A stretch of 64,000 bases of DNA from Methylococcaceae bacterium UBA6146 (GCA_002422395.1 DIUY01000005.1:1-64000); one strand, 5' to 3'. Positions 1 through 7,912 are shown, numbered from the stretch's first letter. Notes: a model not told the origin generated them from the letters alone. Numbers and translations are program-made.

Positions 1-163
1 ACGCGCCGGTATTGAACAACACGAGGATATTGCCCATCAGCAAGCCAAAATTGAGAAAGAAAAATTGCACGCCGGATAGCGTCCGCTTGCTGCTATGCGC
101 ATTAAGGCGGTCGTGGGTTAATGTCGCCCAAGCGGTGCGGGCATTTTTATCGGTTACGGCCAT
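1..163 (-). CDS. N-terminus of a membrane protein (partial)
   Basis: Only the first 54 codons are in the window; the gene continues past the left edge. The ATG at 163-161 is preceded by an AAGGAG ribosome binding site about 11 bases away. The reading begins MAVTDKNARTAWATL and becomes strongly hydrophobic (QFFFLNFGLLMGNILVLF), so an inner-membrane protein with a short cytoplasmic N-terminus is likely. The family cannot be recognised from this fragment. It points the same way as the sigma-54 activator behind it, which might control it, but nothing in the sequence proves that. Confidence 0.6.
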   Translation of the reverse strand, partial: MAVTDKNARTAWATLTHDRLNAHSSKRTLSGVQFFFLNFGLLMGNILVLFNTGA

Positions 164-543
164 GGCTTTAGAGTCTCCTTGACTCGTATCTGCGGGATAT
201 TATCCGTATAAATGCAAGTGCTGTGCCGGAGTTGATTAAAGCCAATTAAGTGCTGTTAAATTATGGGGTTAAAAAATTAAACAAGAGAAAATCAAGCGCT
301 ATGCAAACATGAGGTCACTAAATAGAGTGAATTTAACGTAATATCGTGACTTACCTAGAGGCACTGGCTTTGAGCAGGTCCCCAGAAAATAGCTTTTTTA
401 TTTTGATAGCCTGGCTTCCCCTTTTAAAAAAGTACCCGAAGGGCATAAAGGAGATTGAGGGGGATTTATTTAAAAAAATCTCCCCTAACCCCTCTTTTTC
501 AAAGAGGGGGACTGAATAGTTACATCTACATCATTCCATAACG
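164..543. other. Gene-free stretch of 380 bases
   Basis: I find no convincing gene here. The left half is AT-rich and would hold the promoter of the partial membrane-protein gene. The right half (about 409-511) is a dispersed palindromic repeat, listed separately. I see no clear sigma-54 (GG-N10-GC) site for the neighbouring activator to act on. Confidence 0.6.
409..511. repeat. Dispersed palindromic repeat, TTAGGGGGATTT family (copy 1)
   Basis: A GGGGGATTT...AAATCTCCCC imperfect inverted repeat is followed by a perfect 9-bp hairpin, CCCCTCTTT (489-497) / AAAGAGGGG (501-509), with a TTC loop. The same sequence style, with CCCCTAACCCC read on the other strand as GGGGTTAGGGGGATTT, recurs near 46976-47010 and 49388-49461. 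It lies next to the 3' end of the sigma-54 activator gene and could also work as a transcription stop. Confidence 0.7.
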
Positions 544-2358
544 TCATCCCGATCTGGAAATGCCCAGCTTTAACATCCTGGAGCGCAAGGTATTGGGATT
601 CATGCCCAGTATTGCCGCCGCGCCCTTAGCGCCGGAAATCTGCCAGTGAGCCGCTTCGAGGGTCTGCGTTATGTGTTCACGCTCCACCGCTTCCAAGGTA
701 CGCAACTTGCCGGTAGCGGCTTCGGCATGAGTGCGGGTAAGCTGTAACGGCGCGATGTTCAGCAATGAGCCTTGGGACAGAATCACCGCCCGTTCGATGA
801 CGTTCTGCAATTCCCGGACGTTGCCGGGCCACGCGTATTGGCGTAAATAGTCCAGTCCGGCGGGATCGATGTCATCAAAGCGTTTGCCGAATTTTTTGGC
901 GTATTTGGTCAAGAAAAAACGCGCCAGCAATGGGATATCCGTCACTCGCTGCCGCAACGCCGGAACTTCGACCGGAAACACATTCAGCCGGTAATACAGA
1001 TCGGAACGAAACCGCCCCAAACTGACCTCTCCAGCCAGATTGCGGTGGGTTGCCGCAATCACCCGCACATCGACGCGAATGGTTTCGCTACCGCCTACCC
1101 GCTCGAATTCCTGCTCCTGCAACACCCGTAACAGTTTGGCCTGCGCCGATAAGGACAGTTCACCCAGCTCGTCCAAAAACAGGCTGCCGCCGTCGGCCAG
1201 CTCGAAGCGGCCTTTGCGCTGCTGGGTCGCGCCGGTGAACGCACCTTTTTCATGACCGAACAATTCGCTCTCGATCAGTTCGGCGGGCAACGCCGCACAG
1301 TTGACTTTGACCATGATTGCAGTGCTGCGGTCGCTGAACTCATGTATGGCGCGGGCCAGCAATTCCTTGCCGGTGCCGGTTTCGCCGAGCAGCAAGACCG
1401 GCGTATCGGTGCGGGCCACCATCCGCACTTGTTCCATGACGGTCCGCATCAGCTTGGAGCCGCTGACAAAATCGCCGGGATTGTGATCGTCGTTGAGCAC
1501 TTCCTGCAAATAACCTTTTTCCTGTTGCAGCCGATCCAGCTTCTGTTCGGCAAGGCGGCGGTCGTTTACGTCCCGCAGGATGATGGTATAGAGTTTTTGA
1601 TCGTGGGTTTCCAGCGGCGAAAAAGTGGCTTCTATCGGGAATTCCTCGCCGTCGGCGCGCCGGGCGCTGAGACCTTCCGGCGCCCAAGCCTGGGTTTTGG
1701 CTGCGGGGTTGTCGAAATCGATAAATTGCATGAACAGTTTGCTGCAATGCGGCGCGATGAAGCGCTCGACCGGCTGGCCGAGCGCAAAATCGGCAGTGCA
1801 ACGGAAGATCCGGGCCGCCGCCGCATTGAACAGCGTGATGCGGTGTTGCGGGTCGACGGTAACGATGGCGTCCATCGCCGAACCGAGGATCGAGGAAATC
1901 CGCTGTTCGCTTTCGCTCAGTGCCTGCATGGTCAGTCGTTGTTCGGTGCGGTCGCGCTGGGTTTCGACAATCGCCACCACCTCGCCTTGCTCGTTACTGA
2001 TGATGCCGGCATCGATGACCAGATACAGCTTGCGCCCGTCCGGCATCAGACACCAGTTTTCGGTATGGTAAATGTCGCTGTAGGTCGTAAAGTCGCTGGC
2101 TCGCTCATAGAGGCTGGAGACTTCGCCCAAGGTGCGATCCAGCAGCAAATCCGCCAGACATGGGCGTTTTTCGGTATAAAAGCCGCGCCAATGCTGATCG
2201 GTGCCGATCATCTCCCGGGCTTTCAAGCCGGTCAATTGCTCGCAGGCCTTGTTCCAGAGCACCACCTGATGCTTGGCATTCAATACGAACGTCGACACTG
2301 GCATGTGCTGCAATAAATGTTCAGCGGCTAGGTTTTGGGTCAGCGGGTTTGCTTTCAT
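544..2358 (-). CDS. PAS-domain sigma-54-dependent transcriptional activator
   Basis: A 604-residue one-component enhancer-binding protein. Residues about 12-145 and 150-270 are two PAS sensory domains (IVETQRDRTEQR and IILRDVNDRRLAE mark their ends). Then comes an AAA+ domain with Walker A GETGTGKE, the sigma-54 contact loop GAFTGA inside ELFGHEKGAFTGA, and Walker B GGSLFLDELGE. The C-terminus is a Fis-type helix-turn-helix (GAAAILGMNPNTLRSRM). There is no receiver domain, so the signal probably enters through the PAS domains, perhaps a redox cofactor or small ligand. It is an orphan without an adjacent kinase. Target genes are not evident; the partial membrane-protein gene downstream on the same strand is one candidate. 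Confidence 0.93.
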   Translation of the reverse strand: MKANPLTQNLAAEHLLQHMPVSTFVLNAKHQVVLWNKACEQLTGLKAREMIGTDQHWRGFYTEKRPCLADLLLDRTLGEVSSLYERASDFTTYSDIYHTENWCLMPDGRKLYLVIDAGIISNEQGEVVAIVETQRDRTEQRLTMQALSESEQRISSILGSAMDAIVTVDPQHRITLFNAAAARIFRCTADFALGQPVERFIAPHCSKLFMQFIDFDNPAAKTQAWAPEGLSARRADGEEFPIEATFSPLETHDQKLYTIILRDVNDRRLAEQKLDRLQQEKGYLQEVLNDDHNPGDFVSGSKLMRTVMEQVRMVARTDTPVLLLGETGTGKELLARAIHEFSDRSTAIMVKVNCAALPAELIESELFGHEKGAFTGATQQRKGRFELADGGSLFLDELGELSLSAQAKLLRVLQEQEFERVGGSETIRVDVRVIAATHRNLAGEVSLGRFRSDLYYRLNVFPVEVPALRQRVTDIPLLARFFLTKYAKKFGKRFDDIDPAGLDYLRQYAWPGNVRELQNVIERAVILSQGSLLNIAPLQLTRTHAEAATGKLRTLEAVEREHITQTLEAAHWQISGAKGAAAILGMNPNTLRSRMLKLGISRSG

Positions 2359-2441
2359 GTAGGGTTCACGGGTGCATTCAGGATTTTATGGGGATAACTA
2401 ACCAAGGGTGCGTTTAAACAAACGCCACCAAAGTCCCACCT

Positions 2442-2724
2442 GTTGACGGCAAAATCGGCGGCATGTTGTTTAATCCAGGCGCACGTCACTACGCAAGCGT
2501 TTGTGTCATCGTAAAGGTGTTCGTCAGTTCGTGCGGGTTTGTTAGTCGTATTGGTTTTGCCGTATTTGGCAATCCAAGTATGGGGGGGGTATTGTGACGT
2601 TGATGCCAAGCTCTTTCGCCACATGGCGCACCGATTGATCGGATTCGGCGGCTAACTTCGCGACCGACCCTCTAAATTCTGCTGTATAGGTATTGGTTTT
2701 TTCTCTGCCCCTTTTGAACCACAA
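2442..2724 (-). pseudogene. Remnant of an IS3-family transposase (OrfA/OrfB)
   Basis: The reading from 2724 has the usual OrfA opening (TYTAEFRGSVAKLAAES, then VRHVAKELGIN). It loses frame in a run of eight C residues on the minus strand (eight G at about 2582-2589). The other frame resumes HTWIAKYGKTN, then jumps to CAWIKQHAADFAVN, which resembles the first residues of an IS3 OrfB. The middle of OrfA and nearly all of OrfB are missing, so it cannot be active. It sits among IS630 debris and a miniature element, which marks this spot as a repeated insertion target. Confidence 0.75.
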
Positions 2725-2740
2725 TTTTGTTCGGATATTT

Positions 2741-2850
2741 GGTAGTGGGTTAAATGTTGTGGTTGAAGTACAAACCTTGGCTTGTACTGAGGCAAACCAA
2801 GGTTTGCACTCCCGCTTATCAACGTGCAGCTACAGATTTAGCCCACCACC
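2741..2850. repeat. 110-bp miniature inverted-repeat element (copy A)
   Basis: It begins GGTAGTGGGTTAAAT and ends ATTTAGCCCACCACC, an imperfect terminal inverted repeat. The interior contains AAACCTTGGCTTGTACTGAG followed by CAAACCAAGGTTTG, itself a palindrome. Near-identical copies lie at 11096-11204 and 49276-49385. There is no coding capacity. Its right end abuts and supplies the stop codon of the IS630 fragment, so it landed in, or recombined with, that element. Confidence 0.85.
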
Positions 2851-3035
2851 TGGAATTTTTCGCCGACATTATTTAAGATTTCCAGCACCCATTTTTTCAA
2901 GCGGCTGTAACTTTGATAGGCATCAAACGGCAAGCCTTCGCACTTAACTTTACGCCAGAGCATTTCGATCAGGTTCAGCTCCGGGCTGTAAGGCGGAAGA
3001 AAATGCAAACAAACACTGCGCCGTCCCCAGTCCAG
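2851..3035 (-). pseudogene. C-terminal fragment of an IS630-family transposase
   Basis: The reading LHFLPPYSPELNLIEMLWR is the hallmark end of the IS630/DDE_3 catalytic domain, containing the last acidic residue (the E of NLIE). The N-terminal helix-turn-helix and the first two aspartates are absent. At its upstream side the frame runs straight into the remains of a deaminase gene, and at its downstream side into a miniature element. It is therefore a dead piece left by an insertion or deletion. Confidence 0.85.
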
Positions 3036-3238
3036 TTCGCCAGCTTTGCCAGCTTTGCTTTGGCGGATAGCCATTATTTCGGCATGTGCGGTCGGGTTGT
3101 TAGCGCGGGTGACTTGGTTGCTGCTGCGGCAACTATTTGGTTGTCTTTGGCAATCACCGCCCCGTAAGGGCCGCCGTCAGCTGTTTTGGCATTGTTCACG
3201 GCCAGGTCAATCGCGTGTTGCAAAAAAGTTTCGTGCAT
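3036..3238 (-). pseudogene. Broken cytidine/guanine-deaminase-type gene
   Basis: The ATG (3238-3236) directly follows the metA stop codon. The frame reads METF-like MHETFLQHAIDLAVNNAKT then GGPYGAVIAKDNQIVAA, which matches the start of the CMP/dCMP-guanine deaminase family. One base appears to be lost near 3115-3128, and the other frame continues SNQVTRANNPTAHAEIMAIR. That stretch includes the HAE zinc/catalytic motif. The second zinc motif (PCxxC) is absent because the gene runs into an IS630 fragment at about 3036. It was probably once the last gene of the metA transcript. Confidence 0.75.
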
Positions 3239-4303
3239 TTATAGCCCTAAAGGATTGTTAGGGTCTATGCCCTCCATAAAAGGCAGGCGTCTGTCCTGAT
3301 TGGTGAGCTGATAGATTTTGCCTATCCAGTTATTGAACACTGCTTTAGCCGTGTCGCGCCAAGTATTGTCAAGGTGCTCAAGCACTTGGTTTTCTGGAAA
3401 CTCCAGCAGCTTTTCGCCCGTTTGCCTAGTTGTTCTGACATGCTGCTCATAGCCTGCAAAAATCCGTTGGGCGGTGTCATTAAAATAGTTTTCAGGGAAC
3501 GGCGGATAGTCCGCTATTTCTGCCCGATAAAAACGCATAACCTCACGTTTGTATTCCTTCAGCAGGCTGATGTCGTCGTATTCGGGATGTCCCTGAAAAA
3601 ATATGATTCTAAAACCATCCTCGCTGACAGCAAGATGCACACCCGCTTCTTTGCTGGCAGCCAAGATTTTTAATCCGTGCCGTTCCATATCACGTTGAAA
3701 GATTTCATTAAAGCGCGAATGCGGCACATCGAAGCGGGTGTTTATTTCTGCAACCAAAGGATGGGTGCGGTCGGTGACCTTATGGGAGAACACCCCCCAG
3801 CGTTTGGCGGGCAAACGGGTGCGTGCTATGCCATAACGGTATTGGATGATGGCATGGGTTGCCAGGCAGGAACATAATATCGAGGTGACATTTTCCATCG
3901 CCCAGGAAAACACTTCAGTTAATGGTTGCCAGAACGCTTCTTCGGGCAAGCTTGGATGCGTGACGTTTGCGCCGCTGATGATGAGGGCATCCAAGCCATC
4001 GCGCTTGATTTTTTCAAACGGCTCGTAATATTGGTCGATATGCGCTTGTGCTTGCGGGCTTCTTGAGAGGCCTTCCACCGTAAACGGGTGGACATGAAAC
4101 TGGACGATTTGATTGCATGCCCCCACCAGCCGGAAAAACTGCCTTTCCGTGGCTTCTAGCGCCGCATCGGGCATCATGTTTAACAAACCGATGTGTATTT
4201 CCCGGATATCCTGGTGGCTGGCGCGTTCAGGGTCGACTATTTCTTCGCCTTCTTCACGCAGACGTTGGAAGGTAGGCAGGTTAGTGTGTGCAACTAGCGG
4301 CAT
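3239..4303 (-). CDS. metA: Homoserine O-succinyl/acetyltransferase MetA
   Basis: Transfers an acyl group from acyl-CoA to homoserine, the first committed step of methionine synthesis, in the cytoplasm. The 354 residues fit the MetA (glutamine-amidotransferase-like) fold. The likely catalytic Cys is C146 in CSCLATHA, and His239 and Glu241 lie in FFQGHPEYD. It is about 45 residues longer than E. coli MetA (309), with the extra sequence mainly at the C-terminus. The short motif after the substrate loop reads SGANVT where E. coli has TGAPLG and acetyl-specific enzymes have a Glu, so acyl-CoA preference cannot be assigned. It lies 19 bases after an uncharacterised ATPase gene in the same direction. 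Confidence 0.92.
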   Translation of the reverse strand: MPLVAHTNLPTFQRLREEGEEIVDPERASHQDIREIHIGLLNMMPDAALEATERQFFRLVGACNQIVQFHVHPFTVEGLSRSPQAQAHIDQYYEPFEKIKRDGLDALIISGANVTHPSLPEEAFWQPLTEVFSWAMENVTSILCSCLATHAIIQYRYGIARTRLPAKRWGVFSHKVTDRTHPLVAEINTRFDVPHSRFNEIFQRDMERHGLKILAASKEAGVHLAVSEDGFRIIFFQGHPEYDDISLLKEYKREVMRFYRAEIADYPPFPENYFNDTAQRIFAGYEQHVRTTRQTGEKLLEFPENQVLEHLDNTWRDTAKAVFNNWIGKIYQLTNQDRRLPFMEGIDPNNPLGL

Positions 4304-4322
4304 ATTAGGTACTCGCTATCCA

Positions 4323-5168
4323 TTATTGTTGTGCGCCCAGGGCATCGGCAACAAGCCTGATAAAGTCTTCCTCGCCTTTAACGTTTGCGACATCATTAGC
4401 GTCGACGGTATAGCCGTATTGGGCGGCAATGGCCTCATAACGGTGGAGCCGGGATTTGAACAGTTTAGGGAAAACCCAAGAGACAAATTCATCGGGGGGT
4501 ATTGCCTGTGCCGAGGCATAGTTTTTTAGCTGGATGAACTCAGACAGCTTTTCATCAAGAAACGCCTCGCGGTAATACAGCGGTTTCGGGTCGGTTTTGG
4601 CCCGCTCAATGATGGTCTGTTCCAGCGCAGGCGGAATTTTGATGTAAATGATAAGCGTGTGTTTAGCCAACGTTTCCAGCACCTCAGGACTATCGAGTTC
4701 ACACACGCTGCCACCGGCATCATTGATAAAATGTTTGTAGCCATAAATGTCTTCGGCTTTGTGGATGAATTCAGGCACGTCATTCATCGCGGCAATTTCT
4801 GCTTGATGGTGCAGTTTTTGACGGCGTTTGAATTCTTGTAAAGACAGTCCGCCCAACACGGGATCGCCAAGTTTGCCTAAAAAACTGGAGACGGCGGCTA
4901 GGTTGTCGACGGTGATTTTGCTGTTCATATAAATAGAATCGGACAGCAACAATTCCCGCAAAAACGGCACGCTCATGGCATGGCGCTTGATATTGTCGAG
5001 AATCGGCTCTTCCAGATATTTGGTGCCTATCCGGTAATCACCGGAATAGTGGAACCATTTGGCTTTAGGCAATTTGTTGGCGAGCGTGGTCTTGCCCGCA
5101 CCGGACATGGCCAGCAAAGTGATGCTTTTTGATTGCCAATCCAGAAATTCCTGAGGCGTCATTTTCAT
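4323..5168 (-). CDS. Uncharacterised P-loop ATPase/kinase-like protein
   Basis: A 281-residue soluble protein. The Walker A motif LLAMSGAGKTTLA lies at about residues 18-30. It is followed by a small-molecule-kinase-like layout with DAGGSVCEL near residue 150, a hydrophobic strand (TLIIYIKIP) and a Lys/Arg-rich C-terminal half. I do not recognise a named enzyme family, and the substrate is unknown. The ATG at 5168 has an AGGATCC-type ribosome binding site. It sits between a small acidic protein (9-base gap) and metA (19-base gap), so the three are probably one transcript. A link to methionine metabolism is only suggested by position. Confidence 0.8.
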   Translation of the reverse strand: MKMTPQEFLDWQSKSITLLAMSGAGKTTLANKLPKAKWFHYSGDYRIGTKYLEEPILDNIKRHAMSVPFLRELLLSDSIYMNSKITVDNLAAVSSFLGKLGDPVLGGLSLQEFKRRQKLHHQAEIAAMNDVPEFIHKAEDIYGYKHFINDAGGSVCELDSPEVLETLAKHTLIIYIKIPPALEQTIIERAKTDPKPLYYREAFLDEKLSEFIQLKNYASAQAIPPDEFVSWVFPKLFKSRLHRYEAIAAQYGYTVDANDVANVKGEEDFIRLVADALGAQQ

Positions 5169-5177
5169 GTGGGGATC

Positions 5178-5480
5178 CTATTGGTCCAAGTAATCATCAA
5201 GACCCATATCTTCCGGATTGGGTTTATGGGCGTCAGTGTCCGAATAGCCGAGGTCATCAGGTTCGATGTCGTCAAACGGTGCGCTCCAGTCTTCAGGGGC
5301 TTCGATATAATCAAAAGTCGAGTTATACCAGCTCTCATAGTCATATTCGCCAATGTCGCCATTTAGGTATTGCACTTCAATGGAATCGTCGCTTTCTTCA
5401 ATGGCGACGACTTTAAAGGTCAGGTTGTTTTCAACGTCTTTGTACCAACTGCCTATAATAGGGTCTGCTACAGTGGTCAT
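5178..5480 (-). CDS. Small acidic conserved protein (DUF6763-like)
   Basis: I place the start at the ATG at 5480-5478 (MTTVADPIIGSWYKDVENN), behind a GAGG site about 8-10 bases upstream. A longer upstream frame exists, but its extra residues do not look like part of the protein. The product has 100 residues and is rich in Asp and Glu. It contains IEVQYLNGDIGEYDYESWY and a C-terminal half with repeated acidic patches (DDIEPDDLGYSD). It resembles small beta-rich gammaproteobacterial proteins of unknown role. It is first in the likely operon with the ATPase gene and metA and is transcribed away from the Deg protease gene. Confidence 0.75.
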   Translation of the reverse strand: MTTVADPIIGSWYKDVENNLTFKVVAIEESDDSIEVQYLNGDIGEYDYESWYNSTFDYIEAPEDWSAPFDDIEPDDLGYSDTDAHKPNPEDMGLDDYLDQ

Positions 5481-5672
5481 CTGGGGTTGCCTCATTGTAT
5501 TTAAGTTAGGATGCCTGAACAGGCTAGCGATGTCAGATATTATGAATAGGGCTAAAAAAAACACCAAAATATTTTGCAAAAATCACTGTACTGTCACAGC
5601 CCATTCTTGTATTAAACGTTTTTAAGCCCATATTGTCTACCACGCATGTTTAACAACCATTGGAACAGTTTA

Positions 5673-7040
5673 ATGAAGACTAACACGCAAAAACGATTGT
5701 TATTAACCGCTATGCTGGCCATTTGTCTGGGCGTAGCCCATTTGGGGCAGACGGAAGGCTTGCCGCCGTATGTGGGAGGGCAGGCCTTGCCATCACTCGC
5801 GCCAATGCTGGAGCGCAGTATGCCTGCCGTGGTCAACATTTCCACGTCAACCAATATCCAAGTTAGTGATAACCCGTTGTTGCAAGACCCTTTTTTCCGC
5901 CATTTTTATAATTTGCCCAATATGCCGAGTCGGCAGCAGCAACGGAACAGCTTGGGTTCGGGCGTTATTATTGACAAAGCCAACGGCTTGGTGCTCACCA
6001 ACAACCATGTGATTGATAAGGCGGATAAGATCACGGTCACATTAAATGATGGTCGGCAGCTCAATGCGGAATTGGTGGGCACTGACCCTGAAGCCGATGT
6101 GGCGATTGTCCGCATACCCGACGACAACCTGACGGAATTGCCGATTGCCGATTCCAACCAGCTGAAAGTGGGGGATTTTGTTGTTGCCATCGGCAACCCT
6201 TTTGGTTTGGGGCAAACCGTCACGTCAGGCATCGTCAGCGCGTTAGGCCGTTCTGGTTTGGGCATAGAAGGCTACGAAGATTTTATCCAGACCGATGCGT
6301 CGATCAATCCGGGCAATTCGGGTGGGGCGCTGGTTAATTTACGCGGTGAATTTGTCGGGATGAACACCGCCATTCTTGCCCCGACATGGGGTAACGTCGG
6401 CATTGGTTTTGCCATTCCGTCCAATATGGTCATGTCGATTAAGGAGTCGCTGGTCAAGCACGGTGAAGTGCGGCGGGGTCTGCTTGGCGTCACTACCCAA
6501 GATCTGACGCCCGAATTGGTCAATGCGTTTAATCTGGAAAATAAGCGCGGTGCGGTCATTAGCCGCATTGAAAGCAATTCGCCCGCCGCAAAAGCGGGGC
6601 TGGAGCCGGGCGACATTATAGTCTCGGCCAATGGCCGCCCTGTTAAAGACAGCCATGACATCCGTAATATCATCGGTTTGATGCAAATCGGTGACAAAGT
6701 GAAGATAGATTATTATCACGGCAATGAGAAAAAACAAGTCACCGCCACGATAGGCAAGCCTGAACGGCTTCAGGTGATGGGCGAAAAACTGCACCACAAA
6801 TTAAAAGGCACCGTGCTGGCTGAAACGGCCAAAAGCCAGTTGGAAGGGGTTTTGATAGAAAAAATTGACACCTCTTCCGAAGTTTGGCGCATCGGCTTGC
6901 GTCCGGGGGATGTTATCGTATCGGCCAACCGTTACCGGATCCATAACCTTGCGGAGTTACAGCAAGTGATTAACCCTAACAGCGGCTTACTGATTAATAT
7001 CCAACGTGGACAGGAAGGTTTTTTTGCCGTGTTAAAATAA
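5673..7040 (+). CDS. degQ: Do-type periplasmic serine protease (DegP/DegQ family)
   Basis: Degrades and chaperones misfolded envelope proteins. I choose the ATG at 5673 (MKTNTQKRLLLTAML), which gives a clean signal peptide. The frame stays open upstream to 5646, but that extension spoils the signal. The trypsin-like domain shows the triad His (LTNNHVID), Asp (EADVAIVRI) and Ser (NPGNSGGAL). Two PDZ domains follow, with carboxylate-loop sequences RRGLLGV and, in the second, EGVLIEKI. The protein has 455 residues, typical of the family. DegP and DegQ cannot be told apart by eye; the symbol is the nearest match. A terminator follows immediately. Confidence 0.93.
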   Translation: MKTNTQKRLLLTAMLAICLGVAHLGQTEGLPPYVGGQALPSLAPMLERSMPAVVNISTSTNIQVSDNPLLQDPFFRHFYNLPNMPSRQQQRNSLGSGVIIDKANGLVLTNNHVIDKADKITVTLNDGRQLNAELVGTDPEADVAIVRIPDDNLTELPIADSNQLKVGDFVVAIGNPFGLGQTVTSGIVSALGRSGLGIEGYEDFIQTDASINPGNSGGALVNLRGEFVGMNTAILAPTWGNVGIGFAIPSNMVMSIKESLVKHGEVRRGLLGVTTQDLTPELVNAFNLENKRGAVISRIESNSPAAKAGLEPGDIIVSANGRPVKDSHDIRNIIGLMQIGDKVKIDYYHGNEKKQVTATIGKPERLQVMGEKLHHKLKGTVLAETAKSQLEGVLIEKIDTSSEVWRIGLRPGDVIVSANRYRIHNLAELQQVINPNSGLLINIQRGQEGFFAVLK

Positions 7041-7054
7041 AATCACTAGTGGTG

Positions 7055-7082
7055 GGGCGACGGGGTTGGGTCGCCCTTTTTT
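7055..7082 (+). terminator. Rho-independent terminator after the Deg protease gene
   Basis: GGGCGAC (7055-7061) pairs with GTCGCCC (7070-7076) and is followed by six T. It lies 14 bases after the protease stop codon and overlaps a frame that extends upstream of moaB. This supports the shorter moaB start at 7133. Confidence 0.85.
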
Positions 7083-7132
7083 CTTCTGCATTATTCCTGC
7101 GGGCCACCCGCCGCCTCCAGACTTTAAAGACA

Positions 7133-7654
7133 ATGGGCACAGAAAAGCACTTCATTCCGTTAAATATCGCCATACTGGTCGTTTCCGACAGCCGCACCGA
7201 AGCCGATGATGTTTCCGGCAAAGTGTTGGCTGAGCGGGTGACTGAGGCCGGCCATCATGTCAGCGAAAAAAAAATAGTTCCCGACAATATCCACCAAATC
7301 CGTGCGGCGGTTTCCAATTGGATTATTGATGATGCCGTTAATGTCATTATCAGCACCGGCGGTACAGGTGTGACGGGGCGGGACGGCACACCCGAAGCCA
7401 TTTTGCCGTTGCTGGACAAAACATTGGACGGTTTTGGGGAAACATTCAGAATGCTCTCTTATCAAGAGATTAAAACCTCCACCATCCAGTCCAGGGCATT
7501 GGCCGGCGTCGCCAACGCAACGTATATATTCTGCTTGCCAGGCTCGTCAGGCGCGTGCCGACTGGCATGGGACGGTTTAATCAACGCCCAATTGGATCAC
7601 CGTACCCGCCCCTGCAATTTAGTGCAGCTTATGCCCAGGCTGATGGAAAGCTAG
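7133..7654 (+). CDS. moaB: Molybdenum cofactor biosynthesis protein MoaB
   Basis: Belongs to the MoaB/MogA family that adenylylates molybdopterin before metal insertion. The 173-residue product starts at MGTEKHFIPLNIAILVVSD. The family signature STGGTGVTGRDGTPEA is intact, as is the downstream LPGSSGACRLAWD loop. An earlier ATG at 7049 is in frame, but it would put the preceding terminator inside the gene, so I reject it. No other molybdopterin genes are nearby. A perfect hairpin lies about 100 bases downstream. Confidence 0.92.
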   Translation: MGTEKHFIPLNIAILVVSDSRTEADDVSGKVLAERVTEAGHHVSEKKIVPDNIHQIRAAVSNWIIDDAVNVIISTGGTGVTGRDGTPEAILPLLDKTLDGFGETFRMLSYQEIKTSTIQSRALAGVANATYIFCLPGSSGACRLAWDGLINAQLDHRTRPCNLVQLMPRLMES

Positions 7655-7664
7655 CTTAGGGTTT

Positions 7665-7687
7665 CGTCGAAAATAACTTCCCTGAAT
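7665..7687. repeat. Short dispersed repeat shared with 61297-61319
   Basis: The 23 bases containing AAAATAACTTCCCTGAAT match the other copy at all but one position. Both copies are intergenic. This copy lacks the facing GGGAAGT arm seen at the other site. Confidence 0.5.
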
Positions 7688-7756
7688 CTGTTTGCGGCTA
7701 AGGAACGTGCGCAACACATTTTAGTCAAGTGCGTTTTTTTACAATGGGTAGAATGC

Positions 7757-7789
7757 ACGACTGCCAGCCCTTGAAGGGCTGGCAGTCGT
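7757..7789. repeat. 33-bp hairpin repeat, ACGACTGC family (copy 1)
   Basis: A perfect 15-bp stem, ACGACTGCCAGCCCT (7757-7771) and its complement (7775-7789), encloses a TGA loop. Related hairpins lie at 11031-11063 (one stem mismatch) and 51072-51104 (three mismatches). The outer ACGACTGC is conserved while the inner stem varies in a compensated way. It could end moaB transcription, although no T run follows. Confidence 0.8.
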
Positions 7790-7912
7790 TATGCCACCGA
7801 AATTATTTCATGCCCGTTCCTAAACTTACGTGGGTATGCATAATTTCTTAACCTTTTCAGATAGTGTTAGGGGCCATCCCTTTCAATACCAACAAACTTA
7901 TGGGCGATTTTA

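Noticed and set aside
1252..2316. Long open frame on the plus strand opposite the sigma-54 activator gene
   Set aside because: It is a mirror of a clear gene with strong motifs on the other strand, and its translation resembles no protein family.
7049..7132. Extended N-terminus for moaB
   Set aside because: It would contain a strong terminator hairpin and adds residues unlike MoaB; ATG 7133 fits the family start.
7655..7912. tRNA or small RNA gene around the strong hairpin after moaB
   Set aside because: The structure is a single short stem shared with two other intergenic sites, so a dispersed repeat is the simpler explanation.
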